Shown in pieces: positions 36,193 to 44,559 of a DNA stretch of 64,000 bases. The DNA comes from Caulobacter sp048541825 (lineage in GTDB: Bacteria > Pseudomonadota > Alphaproteobacteria > Caulobacterales > Caulobacteraceae): assembly GCF_048541825.1 (NCBI RefSeq), contig NZ_CP183332.1, positions 2,480,001 to 2,544,000 of the forward strand, read 5' to 3'. A program made the position numbers and the translations under genes. Each line of letters opens with the position of its first letter. The first letter of the stretch is position 1. The notes below the pieces were generated by a model that had not been told where the DNA came from, did no database searches, and saw nothing but the letters and a program-made list of their open reading frames with translations.

Positions 36193-37952
36193 AGGCCGGT
36201 TCCGGGGCTGGTGTTTTGCGAGTTGGAGACGGTCAGGATCTGCGGCTTGCGATGCACGCCCAGGAACGGGGCGATGCGCTCGATTACCTTGCCGGCTGCG
36301 GGAGCAGCGACCCAGCCGCCGGTCGAGAAGCCGGAGGTGCGGGCGTTGCCCTTGGGCTCATCCAGCAGGATCAGCACGAAATAGCGGTCGGCCTCCAGCG
36401 GACCGTCGGTCGGGAACACCGCCGCGAAGGACGAGACCTGGCGCTGGTGGTTATAGGCCTTGAGGGCCGGATCGTACTTCTCGCCGGTGCCGGTCTTGCC
36501 ACCCACCGACAGGCCGGCCACGTCGGCCTTGCCGCCGCTGCCGCCTTCGCCGGGAATGACATTGGCCCGCATGATCCGCAGCATCTGCTGCGAGGTTTCC
36601 TCGGTCAGCACGCGCGGACCTTCGGGCCGCACGCCCTGGGCCAGTTTGCGGATGGTCAGGGGCGGACGGGCGCCGCCGTTCAGCAGCGGGCCCATGGCCT
36701 CGGCCAGGGCCAGGGGCGTGATGTTCATGCCGTGGCCAAACGAGGTGGAGGCCACGGCGTCCTCGTCCCACTTGCGCGGGGTCAGGGGGCGGGCTGATTC
36801 CAGCAGCTCGATCTTGGCCGGCTTGGTCAGGCCCAGATTGGTGAAGTACTGGCTCAGCCGCTGGGCCCCGACGCCGACCGCCAGCTTGGCGGTGCCGATG
36901 TTGGACGAGTGCTTGAACACCTCGACCAGGGTCAGGATCGCCTTGGCGGCGTGGTAGTCGTGGATCGTCCGATAGCCCAGCTTGTAGGGCTCGCGGGCAT
37001 CGAAGGTCGAGGTCGGGGTGGCGACGCCGGTATCCAGGCCGATGGCCACGGTAAAGGCCTTGAAGGTCGAGCCCATCTCGTACACCGCGCCGGCCGCCCG
37101 GTTCAGCTTCTGGTCGTCGGTGGCGGTCCCGGCCTTGTTGGGATCAAAGTCGGGATAGCTGGCCATGCCCAGGATTTCGCCGGTGTGGACATTGGTCACC
37201 AGGCCAACTGCGCCGCGCGGCTGGAACTCTTGCGCAGCCTTGCGCAGTTCGTCTTCCAGGGCGGCCTGCACGCGGATGTCGATCGACAGGACGGTGGGAC
37301 CACCGCCGCCGGCCGCCTGCCGGATCGGCTTGTCCAGAGCCCGCTCGGCTCCGGCCAGACCCTTGCCGCCGCTGTCGACGAAACCGACCAGATGAGCGGC
37401 GGTGGCGCCCAGCGGATAGACGCGGCGGCCCTGCTCCTCGAACGAGATGCCCGGCAGACCCAGGTTGAAGATGGCGTCCTTCTGATCAGGCGTCAGGCCG
37501 CCCAGCAGGAAGGTGCGACGGTCCCCGAACACGACCTTGTCCAGGCGCTTGGCGGGCACTTCGGGCAGGGCCCTGCCGAGCGCGCGACGCGCTTCGGGCT
37601 TGTCCCAGACTTCCTTGGGGTCGACGTACAGGGCGTAGTGGGTCAGGTCGACGGCCAGCAGACGGCCACCCCGGTCCACCAGATCGCCCCGCGCGCCCTC
37701 GGTCGAGGCCAGATAGCCCGCGCCCTTCCCGGCGTTGGAGAACACAGCCGAAAAGCTTGCCCCCAGGGCCAGACCCACGAAGCACAGGCCAAAGAAGGCC
37801 ATCACGAAGAAGATGCGGATACGGGTGTCGTCTTCGGGCTTGGCGGCGGCGCGCGAGCGCTCGAAGGCGTGTTCCAGGCGCCAGACGCGCTCGATCAGCC
37901 AGCGCCAGGCGCCGGGCTGAAAGCCGGACGGGCCTAGGTTGGAGAGGCTCAT
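36189..37952 (-). CDS. ftsI: septal peptidoglycan transpeptidase FtsI (PBP3)
   Basis: This class B penicillin-binding protein (587 residues) crosslinks septal wall together with FtsW. It has a basic cytoplasmic tail of about 45 residues, one span (about 48-70), a pedestal domain and the transpeptidase domain. The domain carries the active serine in YEMGSTFKAFTV, the S-x-N motif in HSSNIGTAKL, and K-T-G in GGKTGTGEKY. It overlaps ftsL by four bases upstream and murE by four downstream. Confidence 0.96.
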   Translation of the reverse strand: MSLSNLGPSGFQPGAWRWLIERVWRLEHAFERSRAAAKPEDDTRIRIFFVMAFFGLCFVGLALGASFSAVFSNAGKGAGYLASTEGARGDLVDRGGRLLAVDLTHYALYVDPKEVWDKPEARRALGRALPEVPAKRLDKVVFGDRRTFLLGGLTPDQKDAIFNLGLPGISFEEQGRRVYPLGATAAHLVGFVDSGGKGLAGAERALDKPIRQAAGGGGPTVLSIDIRVQAALEDELRKAAQEFQPRGAVGLVTNVHTGEILGMASYPDFDPNKAGTATDDQKLNRAAGAVYEMGSTFKAFTVAIGLDTGVATPTSTFDAREPYKLGYRTIHDYHAAKAILTLVEVFKHSSNIGTAKLAVGVGAQRLSQYFTNLGLTKPAKIELLESARPLTPRKWDEDAVASTSFGHGMNITPLALAEAMGPLLNGGARPPLTIRKLAQGVRPEGPRVLTEETSQQMLRIMRANVIPGEGGSGGKADVAGLSVGGKTGTGEKYDPALKAYNHQRQVSSFAAVFPTDGPLEADRYFVLILLDEPKGNARTSGFSTGGWVAAPAAGKVIERIAPFLGVHRKPQILTVSNSQNTSPGTGL

Positions 37953-38395
37953 CGCGGGCCCTCCCGTTTCGGCGCGGGCGAGGTCGGGACGTCGTCCGGC
38001 GCCGGCTCGGGCGCGTCGGCGGCCAGGGTGTCGGACGCCACAGGCGCGGCGTGAAGTTCGACAGGCGCGGGCGGCGCACGGTTGCGGGCCACGTCGATCA
38101 GGGCGTCCTCGGTCGTCTCGCGAGCGGCCGGAACGGACTGCAGCCCCATGGCCAGGGCCAGGGCCTCGATGCGGCGGGGCTGCTCCAGATGGGCGACCTC
38201 GGCCTCAAGCAGGCGCTTGCGAGCCTGCTCGTCTTCGATCTCGCGCTCGATGCGGGCGATCTCGTTGCGCTCGCGGCCGGCGACCGTCTTGGCCAGATAG
38301 ACGCCGGTGACCAGGGTCAGCAAAACGCCCAGACCCACGACTTCGACAATGCGAAAGCCGCGAACCCGACGATTGAACAGACCCGAGACGCTCAC
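37949..38395 (-). CDS. ftsL: cell division protein FtsL
   Basis: This 148-residue bitopic protein has a short cytoplasmic tail, one span (about 17-35, VVGLGVLLTLVTGVYLAK) and a coiled-coil with heptad-like Glu/Arg/Leu spacing (about 40-80), including RIEALALAMGLQSV. An Ala/Pro-rich tail ends it. Sequence is poorly conserved in the family; identity rests on topology and position between rsmH and ftsI with ATGA overlaps on both sides. FtsL recruits and activates FtsW-FtsI. Confidence 0.88.
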   Translation of the reverse strand: MSVSGLFNRRVRGFRIVEVVGLGVLLTLVTGVYLAKTVAGRERNEIARIEREIEDEQARKRLLEAEVAHLEQPRRIEALALAMGLQSVPAARETTEDALIDVARNRAPPAPVELHAAPVASDTLAADAPEPAPDDVPTSPAPKREGPR

Positions 38396-39330
38396 GACAG
38401 ATCCACCCAGATCGGCGCGGTCGTGCGGATGGCGGCGCGCAGCTTGGACGAGCGGGCGCGCGGATTGACCGCCAGCTCGGCCTCGCCCGGCGCGATGGCC
38501 TTGTTGGCGATCAGCTGGAAGCTGGCCGGCGCACCGGCCGGCGCCTGCGGCAGGTGGCGCGAACCGCCCGGCGTGCGCCCGGCCCGCTCGGCCAGGAAGT
38601 TTTTGACGATGCGGTCTTCCAGCGAATGGAAGCTCACCACCGCCAGCCGACCGCCGGGCTTGAGGATGACTTCGGCAGCGGCCAGAGCGGCCTCCAGCTC
38701 GGCCAGCTCTTCATTGACCGCGATGCGCAGGCCCTGGAACGAGCGGGTGGCCGGATGCACCTTGGCGCCCTTGCGGCCGCCCAGGGCGCGCTCGATCACA
38801 TGGGCCAGATCCAGGGTGCGCTCGAACTTGCGCTCTTCGCGGCGGCGCACCAGGAAGCTGGCGATGCGGCGCGAGGCGTGCTCCTCGCCATAGACATAGA
38901 GGATGCGGGCCAGCTCGGTGTGGTCCAGGTCATTGACCAGATCGGCGGCCGTCGGACCGGTGTCGCTCATCCGCATGTCCAGCGGACCGTCGCGCATGAA
39001 CGAGAAGCCGCGCTCGGCCTCGTCCAGCTGCATGGACGAGACGCCGATATCCAGCACCACGCCATCCACCGACTGCGGCTCGAAATGCTCGGCCATCTGC
39101 GAGAAGCGGTCTTGCACCAGACGGAAGCGGTCAGCCGGCAGGCCCTGCGCAAAGCGCTGAACGGTCGGGTCGCGGTCAAAGCCCACAACGCTGGCGCCGG
39201 TGGCCAGGATGGCGCGGGTATAGCCGCCCGCGCCGAAGGTGCCGTCGATGATCGTCTCGCCCGGCTTGGGGGCCAGGGCGTCAACGATCTCGTTGAGCAG
39301 GACGGAGATGTGGGGAGCGGTCTCGGTCAT
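38392..39330 (-). CDS. rsmH: 16S rRNA (cytosine-1402-N4) methyltransferase
   Basis: RsmH (formerly MraW, 312 residues) methylates C1402 in the ribosomal P site. It has HISVLLNEIVDAL at the N-terminus, the SAM loop DGTFGAGGYTRAIL, VVLDIGVSSMQLDEAERGFSF in parts, and FHSLEDRIVKNF near the C-terminus. It overlaps mraZ and ftsL by four bases each. Confidence 0.96.
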   Translation of the reverse strand: MTETAPHISVLLNEIVDALAPKPGETIIDGTFGAGGYTRAILATGASVVGFDRDPTVQRFAQGLPADRFRLVQDRFSQMAEHFEPQSVDGVVLDIGVSSMQLDEAERGFSFMRDGPLDMRMSDTGPTAADLVNDLDHTELARILYVYGEEHASRRIASFLVRRREERKFERTLDLAHVIERALGGRKGAKVHPATRSFQGLRIAVNEELAELEAALAAAEVILKPGGRLAVVSFHSLEDRIVKNFLAERAGRTPGGSRHLPQAPAGAPASFQLIANKAIAPGEAELAVNPRARSSKLRAAIRTTAPIWVDLS

Positions 39331-39791
39331 ACGCCGCCCAGCCTTGCGGTGCGCTGCTGAACCCGCATGGCCGCAAGACCCTCGCGGGCCAGCTCGCGTT
39401 GCGCGGCGCGGTGGGCCTGGAAGGCCTCGCGCGACCAGATCTGAAAACGCTCACCCATACCGACGACAGTCACCCAATCACTCAGACCGAACATCTCGCA
39501 CAGGTGATCGGGAAGCGTAATGCGACCAGCTGTATCAAAGGAAAGCTTGGCCATGCCGCCCAGCACGCTGGTCTCCAGCGCCGTGCGCACCGGATCGCCG
39601 AACTCCAGCTCCTCGATCACGCCCAAGTAACGGTCAAACAAGGCTTTTCCGCCACCCTCCAGGCAATCGGCCTCGATGGAGGGGAAGCAGACCACGCCGT
39701 CAAAGGGGCCCGAGATCGCCGCGCGGAAGTCCTGCGGCACAACGATGCGCCGCTTGCTGTCCACCTGCTTCTCGAACGTCGAGAGGAACAC
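39327..39791 (-). CDS. mraZ: transcriptional regulator MraZ
   Basis: MraZ (154 residues) has two AbrB-like swapped-hairpin domains. The first DNA-binding motif is DSKRRIVVPQDFR and the second DTAGRITLPDHLCEM. It starts the dcw cluster. In other bacteria it forms a ring-shaped oligomer that binds TGGGN repeats ahead of its own gene and represses it. Three such repeats lie 59-83 bases upstream here. The start codon is GTG at 39791. Confidence 0.95.
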   Translation of the reverse strand: MFLSTFEKQVDSKRRIVVPQDFRAAISGPFDGVVCFPSIEADCLEGGGKALFDRYLGVIEELEFGDPVRTALETSVLGGMAKLSFDTAGRITLPDHLCEMFGLSDWVTVVGMGERFQIWSREAFQAHRAAQRELAREGLAAMRVQQRTARLGGV

Positions 39792-39849
39792 CGCGCCCTA
39801 CCCCTTTAGACCCCGCCGGACGGCGAAGTCCGATCGCCGCCGACCAAAC

Positions 39850-39874
39850 TGGGTTAACATGGGATGAACTGGGA
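39850..39874 (+). promoter_or_regulatory. MraZ operator: three TGGGN repeats at 10-base period
   Basis: TGGGT (39850), TGGGA (39860) and TGGGA (39870) are each separated by exactly five bases. This is the arrangement known for MraZ binding in the mraZ promoter of enterobacteria. They lie on the strand opposite to mraZ, upstream of its GTG. The minus strand here also offers a weak TTGTTT -35-like box overlapping the repeats. Confidence 0.75.
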
Positions 39875-40080
39875 AACAATGACACCAGCGGGCATTTCGC
39901 CGCGAAAACAAAGATGTCGCACGGGTCCGTGACTTGTGATCACAAGCCATCAACAGAACATACACGGAACTGTTAAGTGTTGGGGGCGTTCAAAGGCTTG
40001 TCCCACAAGGGGTCAAATTGTCCGATGACGGGGGATAGGGGCGCCTGCCCCCTCCCCGCCACAATCAAGACGGGGAGAGA

Positions 40081-40480
40081 CGGACCAGACGGTCTGTAAG
40101 CCGGGTTCTGTGCCACCCTTGCCCCGAAAGGCTAAAGTGCGACGATCATTCCTCTGGACCGCCCATTGCTGGACGGTTCTCGCGACCTACCCGAACCCTA
40201 CTCAGCCAGTGACGGCCTAGTCGACGCGAGGCCGACGCGGGGTCCCTATTCGGTCTTGCTCCAGGCGGGGCTTGCCATGCCGTCCCTGTCGCCAGGTCCG
40301 CGGTGGGCTCTTACCCCACCCTTTCACCCTTCCCGCCCTCGAAAGGGAGGAGGTTTGCTTTCTGTGGCGCTATCCCTGGGATCGCTCCCGGCGGGCGTTA
40401 CCCGCCGCCTTGTCACCGTGGAGCCCGGACTTTCCTCGGCCCTCTTGCGAAAGCCGCGACCGCCCGACCGTCTGGTCCGG
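40081..40480 (-). ncRNA. rnpB: RNase P RNA, class A
   Basis: Read on the minus strand, the RNA begins near 40480 with GGACCAGACGGTC and ends near 40081 with its complement GACCGTCTGGTCC, forming the long P1 helix. Shortly after the 5' end comes GAGGAAAGTCCGGGCTCC, the universal core of RNase P RNA. The 3' part contains ACAGAACCCGGCTTACAG, the other conserved strand. About 400 nt is normal. It matures tRNA 5' ends. It lies between mraZ and paiB-like genes and is not part of either operon. Confidence 0.95.
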
Positions 40481-40533
40481 GACGGTGTTTGCCGGTTTGG
40501 GGGGGCGAGGTCAATTGGCGATGCCTAAACCCT

Positions 40534-40632
40534 GTCATCCCGGGCGAAGCGCAGCGGAGACCCGGGACCGCCGGAAACGCATGCGCTTGCCGCGGTCTCG
40601 GATCAGCGCGCTGCGCGCTTGTCCGGGATGAC
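40534..40632. repeat. intergenic palindromic repeat, GTCATCCCGG family
   Basis: This 99-bp element runs from GTCATCCCGG to CCGGGATGAC, with a GACCCGGGACCGCC / GGTCTCGGATC inner arm pair of lower quality. It occupies the space between the rnpB 5' region and the paiB-like stop codon. Confidence 0.8.
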
Positions 40633-40636
40633 AGGC

Positions 40637-41236
40637 TTAGAGGTCCCGCATCAGCTTCGCGATCGGATGCTCCCCCAGCCCCTTGGCCGCACCCAGCCTA
40701 TCCGCCTCTCCCTTGTTCTGCGACAGCTTGAAGGTCCCCTCCAGCCGGTCGAGGAACAGCCGCCCGCCGATGATGCCGCGCAGCATGGCCTCGAACTTGC
40801 CGGGCGCCATCTTGTGGCGGGTCCACAGGGGCTTGGGCGCCAGCCGCGCTTCTTCCTGTTCCGAGAGACTATCGAGCTGGGCGATCAACTCGGCCTCGTC
40901 CAGAACGACGACCGAACCTTCGGCTTCGACGGAGAGATAGTTCCAGGTCGGCACCTGGTCGGCGCTCTCGTACCAGTCGGGGCTGACATAGGCGTCGGGG
41001 CCGGTCGACAGCATCACGGCCCGGAAGCCCTGCACCAGATGCGGCGCCAGCACGTTGCCGCGCGACAGGTGGAAGTCGATGACCAGCGCGTCGTGCATGT
41101 CGCGCACCACGACCGGCGCCTGGGCGACCATCGGACGGCCGCCGACGCTGGCGGCCAGGGTCACGAACGGATGCGCGCGCAGAAAGGCGAGCAGCGTTTC
41201 CCGATCCTCGACCCTGAACAGCTGGGCCGGATGCAT
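40637..41236 (-). CDS. PaiB-like FMN-binding split-barrel protein
   Basis: This 199-residue cytoplasmic protein matches the PaiB/FMN-binding 'negative transcriptional regulator' family. It has HPFVTLAASVGGRPMVAQ, FHLSRGNVLAPHL, YVSPDWYES, VPTWNYLSVEAEG, and the end motif FKLSQNKGEADR. Despite the family name the fold is a flavin-binding split barrel, and the biochemical role is unsettled. Its ATG overlaps the amidase stop by one base (TGATG). It is the third gene of a DMT transporter-amidase-PaiB operon. Confidence 0.88.
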   Translation of the reverse strand: MHPAQLFRVEDRETLLAFLRAHPFVTLAASVGGRPMVAQAPVVVRDMHDALVIDFHLSRGNVLAPHLVQGFRAVMLSTGPDAYVSPDWYESADQVPTWNYLSVEAEGSVVVLDEAELIAQLDSLSEQEEARLAPKPLWTRHKMAPGKFEAMLRGIIGGRLFLDRLEGTFKLSQNKGEADRLGAAKGLGEHPIAKLMRDL

Positions 41237-41961
41237 CAGTCGCCCGCCCGCAGCAACCCCACCAGCCGGGCGCGGGTCTCGCCATCGGCGATGCCGTCGA
41301 AGCGGGTCTGCAGCCAGTGGCGCTGGAAGGCGGAAACGATGGTGGTGGTGTGAGCGTCGTACTTGCCGGTCGGGGCGCAGTCATAGCCCAGGCGGGTCAG
41401 GCCGGCCTGAAGCGCGAAGACGCCGGTGCCCTCCTCACCCTCGCCCAGCGGCGCGCCGGGCGACGGGGGCGGCTCGATCCACAGGCCGTGACCGGACTCG
41501 GCCAGGCGCTTCCACGGGAACAGCTCGCCCGGATCGATCTTGCGGGCCGGGGCGATGTCGGAATGGCCGAGGATCCGGCTGTCGGAGATCATCCAGCGCG
41601 AGCGCACATCGGCCAGCAGGTTGATGACCGAGGAAACTTGCGCGTCGGGAAAGGCGCGATAGCCGAACTCGTGGCCGGGATTGACGATCTCGATGCCGAT
41701 CGAGGCCGAGTTGATGTCCTTGACGCCTTTCCAGAACGCGGCACCGGCGTGCCAGGCGCGGCGTTCTTCGGCCACCAGCCGGAAGATGCGACCATCCTCC
41801 TCGACCACATAGTGGGCCGAGACCTTGGCCTCCGGATCGCGCAGGCGCTCGATCGCGGCCTCGCCGGTTTCCATGCCGGTATAGTGCAGGATGACGCAGT
41901 CGGGCACGGCCTTGCGGGCGTCGAAATTGGGCGACGGCGCCTCGATCAGCGGCAGGGTCAT
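41236..41961 (-). CDS. N-acetylmuramoyl-L-alanine amidase, AmpD-like, with peptidoglycan-binding domain
   Basis: This 241-residue amidase_2 protein has zinc ligands visible as His in VILHYTGM (about residue 26), and His and Asp in ILGHSDIAPARKIDPG. EEDGRIFRLVAEERRAWHAG and SIGIEIVNPGH are the other family blocks. A C-terminal peptidoglycan-binding domain (about 175-238, VFALQAGLTRLGYDC to FDGIADGETRARL) is present. No signal peptide is evident, so it should act like cytoplasmic AmpD or AmiD on 1,6-anhydro-muropeptides during wall recycling. It is coupled to both neighbours. Confidence 0.9.
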   Translation of the reverse strand: MTLPLIEAPSPNFDARKAVPDCVILHYTGMETGEAAIERLRDPEAKVSAHYVVEEDGRIFRLVAEERRAWHAGAAFWKGVKDINSASIGIEIVNPGHEFGYRAFPDAQVSSVINLLADVRSRWMISDSRILGHSDIAPARKIDPGELFPWKRLAESGHGLWIEPPPSPGAPLGEGEEGTGVFALQAGLTRLGYDCAPTGKYDAHTTTIVSAFQRHWLQTRFDGIADGETRARLVGLLRAGD

Positions 41962-42851
41962 TGGACGCGGTTCCGGATAGACATCAGCAGGGGCATCACC
42001 TGGTTCTTGCGCAGGGCGATGACCAGAACGCCTAGCAAAGCCAGGGCCGCGCCGACACCCATGCGCAGGTCGAAATGATCATGGGTGATCAGGACGCCCA
42101 GGGCGATGGTCATCAGCGGCGTCATCAGGGTCAAGGGCGCGATCAGATTGGCCTCGTACTTCTGGATCAGGCCGTAATAGGCCGTGTGCCCCACGACCGA
42201 GACCACCAGGGCCGAGAACACCACCGCCGCCACGAACGGCCAGCCGGCGTTGAGCGCCGCCGGAACAGAGCCGGGCTCGGTCACGGCGCTGATCAGGGCC
42301 AGGGGCAGGAACGAGGAGAAGCCGACCCAGGCCTGGAACTGCAAGGGTTTGACGCCTTCCATCTGCTTCATCATCACCGCGCCCAGCGAGCCGGTGAAGG
42401 CCGCCGCCGCGATCAGCCACAGACCGGCCGACAGCTCCAGCCCATGCGGGCTCCACATCACCACCACCGCCCCGGCCAGGGTCAGGGCGATGCCCAGGCC
42501 GCGCTTCCAGCGGATGCGCTCGCCCAGGATGATCACCGACAGGATGGTCGTGAACGGCACGCCCAGCTGGATGATCACCGAGGCGGCCGACGGCGAGGCG
42601 GTCTTGAAGCCCATGAACAGCAGCGCGAAATTGCCCGCCCCCATCAGCAGGGCCACCAGGATCAGCCGCCAGACCGGTCGCGGCGCCGGGAGCAGCCACG
42701 GCAGGGTGACCAGCGCCACCAGCGCAAACCGCACCGAGGCATAGGCCAGCGGCGGCACGCCCCAGTGGGACACCACGATCTTGGAGATGATGTTGTTGCC
42801 GGCCCAGACCAGACAGATCAGGACCAGCACGCCGAAATCGCGCAGGGACAT
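41958..42851 (-). CDS. EamA/DMT family transporter
   Basis: The 297-residue protein has ten predicted spans in two EamA repeats. The first opens with LVLICLVWAGNNIISKIVV; the second with GLWLIAAAAFTGSLGAVMM. ATG 42851 is preferred to the TTG nine bases earlier. Its TGA overlaps the amidase ATG (ATGA). EamA proteins export amino acids or other metabolites. The link to a muropeptide amidase could suggest handling of wall breakdown products, but this is inference. Confidence 0.85.
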   Translation of the reverse strand: MSLRDFGVLVLICLVWAGNNIISKIVVSHWGVPPLAYASVRFALVALVTLPWLLPAPRPVWRLILVALLMGAGNFALLFMGFKTASPSAASVIIQLGVPFTTILSVIILGERIRWKRGLGIALTLAGAVVVMWSPHGLELSAGLWLIAAAAFTGSLGAVMMKQMEGVKPLQFQAWVGFSSFLPLALISAVTEPGSVPAALNAGWPFVAAVVFSALVVSVVGHTAYYGLIQKYEANLIAPLTLMTPLMTIALGVLITHDHFDLRMGVGAALALLGVLVIALRKNQVMPLLMSIRNRVQ

Positions 42852-43013
42852 GCCCCGCAATACGCGCGAGAGCCGACCGTGCGCAATGAAAACCGACGCC
42901 GCGCCGCACCGCAGCAGTTGACGCTAGGTTGAAACGGTCGTTTGTTGGTGAACACTGATCAGATATCAAGGCGTCCGGAACAGCCGGACCATCCATCAGG
43001 GGCGGAATACGGC

Positions 43014-44483
43014 ATGGCCACCGAGCACTTCGACGTTCTGATTGTGGGCGCGGGCCTGTCGGGCATCGGCGCGGGCTATCACCTGCAGGCCAACTGCCCC
43101 GGAAAGACCTATGCGATCCTCGAAGGCCGCGAGGCGATCGGCGGCACCTGGGACCTGTTCCGCTATCCCGGCATCCGCTCCGACAGCGACATGTACACCC
43201 TGGGCTATTCGTTCAAGCCATGGCGGCAGGCCAAGGCCATCGCCGACGGCCCCTCGATCCTGAACTATGTGCGCGAGACCGCCGCCGAGTACGGCATCGA
43301 CCAGAAGATCCGCTACGGCCACCACGTCAAACGCGCCAGCTGGTCTTCTGACACCGCCACCTGGACGGTCGAGGCGCAGCACGAGGGCCAGAGCGTCACC
43401 GTCAGCTGCAACTTCCTCTATATGTGCGCCGGCTATTACGACTATGCGGCCGGCTATACGCCCGACTTCGCCGGCGTCGAAAGCTTCGGCGGCAAGATCG
43501 TCCATCCGCAGTTCTGGCCCGCCGACCTCGACTATGCCGGCCAGAGCGTGGTGGTGATCGGCAGCGGCGCCACCGCCGTCACCCTGGTGCCGGAAATGGC
43601 CAAGACCGCCCGCCACGTGACCATGCTGCAGCGCTCACCCACCTATGTGGTCTCGCGCCCAGCCGAGGACGGCATCGCCAACTGGCTGCGCGCCAAGCTG
43701 CCGGCCATGACCGCCTATGGCATCACGCGCTGGAAGAACGTGTTGATGCAGATGCTGTTCTTCAACATTGCCCGCAAGAAGCCCGAAAAGACCAAGGAGA
43801 GGCTGATCGAGCTGGTGCGCGGCCATCTGGGCCCCGACTACGACGTCGCCACCCACTTCACCCCCAGCTACAATCCCTGGGACCAGCGCCTGTGCCTGGT
43901 GCCCGACGCCGATCTGTTCGACGCCCTCAAGGGCGGCAAGGCCTCGGTGGTCACCGACCATATCGACAGCTTCACGCCGACCGGGCTGAAACTGAAGTCC
44001 GGCAAGACCCTCGACGCCGACGTCGTGGTCACCGCCACGGGCCTGCAGATGCAGCTGCTCAGCGGCATGGAACTGGTGATCGACGGCAAGGTAGCCGATC
44101 TGTCCAAGGCCATGAGCTACAAGGGCATGATGTTCAGCGACGTGCCAAACCTGGCCTCGGCGTTCGGCTATACCAACGCCTCGTGGACGCTGAAGGCCGA
44201 CCTGACCAGCGAGTATGTCTGCAAGCTGCTCAACCACATGGACCGCAACAGGCTGGCCTTCTGCGTGCCGCGCCTGGACGAGGCCGGCATGGAGGCCGAG
44301 CCCTGGCTGGATTTCTCGTCGGGCTACGTCCAGCGGGCCATGGCCAAGTTCCCCAAGCAGGGCGTCAAGAAGCCGTGGAAGGCCTATCAGAACTACGCCC
44401 TCGACCTGATGGCCCTGAAGATGGGCAAGGTGGACGACGGGGCGATGACGTTCGAGAAGAAGTCGGTAAAAACGCCGGCCTGA
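43014..44483 (+). CDS. flavin-containing monooxygenase, Baeyer-Villiger type
   Basis: This 489-residue FAD/NADPH enzyme has an N-terminal FAD Rossmann motif VGAGLSGIGAG (about residues 11-21), GGTWDLFRYPGIRSDS, the diagnostic Baeyer-Villiger fingerprint FGGKIVHPQFWP (F-x-G-x-x-x-H-x-x-x-W-P, near residue 158), and an NADPH Rossmann motif VVVIGSGATAV. Such enzymes insert oxygen next to a ketone or oxidise S/N atoms; the substrate is not predictable. An earlier in-frame start at 42942 exists but would precede the FAD motif with unconserved residues. The last 45 codons are partly duplicated in the fragment at 45524. Confidence 0.9.
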   Translation: MATEHFDVLIVGAGLSGIGAGYHLQANCPGKTYAILEGREAIGGTWDLFRYPGIRSDSDMYTLGYSFKPWRQAKAIADGPSILNYVRETAAEYGIDQKIRYGHHVKRASWSSDTATWTVEAQHEGQSVTVSCNFLYMCAGYYDYAAGYTPDFAGVESFGGKIVHPQFWPADLDYAGQSVVVIGSGATAVTLVPEMAKTARHVTMLQRSPTYVVSRPAEDGIANWLRAKLPAMTAYGITRWKNVLMQMLFFNIARKKPEKTKERLIELVRGHLGPDYDVATHFTPSYNPWDQRLCLVPDADLFDALKGGKASVVTDHIDSFTPTGLKLKSGKTLDADVVVTATGLQMQLLSGMELVIDGKVADLSKAMSYKGMMFSDVPNLASAFGYTNASWTLKADLTSEYVCKLLNHMDRNRLAFCVPRLDEAGMEAEPWLDFSSGYVQRAMAKFPKQGVKKPWKAYQNYALDLMALKMGKVDDGAMTFEKKSVKTPA

Positions 44484-44509
44484 GCCCTCCGCCTGACAAT
44501 CAAACCGTC

Positions 44510-44538
44510 GTCATCCCGGGACTTGTTCCCGGGATGAC
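44510..44538. terminator. short palindrome between convergent genes, GTCATCCCGG family
   Basis: GTCATCCCGGGA-ACTTGTT-type loop-TCCCGGGATGAC forms one 12-bp perfect stem. It is the minimal form of the dispersed repeat (compare arms at 19339-19450) and lies between the monooxygenase stop and the minus-strand DMT gene stop, where it may act as a bidirectional terminator. Confidence 0.7.
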
Positions 44539-44559
44539 GGCTGTTAGGTCGGCCATCTT

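Noticed and set aside
42942..43013. Upstream extension of the monooxygenase
   Set aside because: The added 24 residues precede the FAD motif, are unconserved in appearance, and the ATG at 43014 gives the usual N-terminus.
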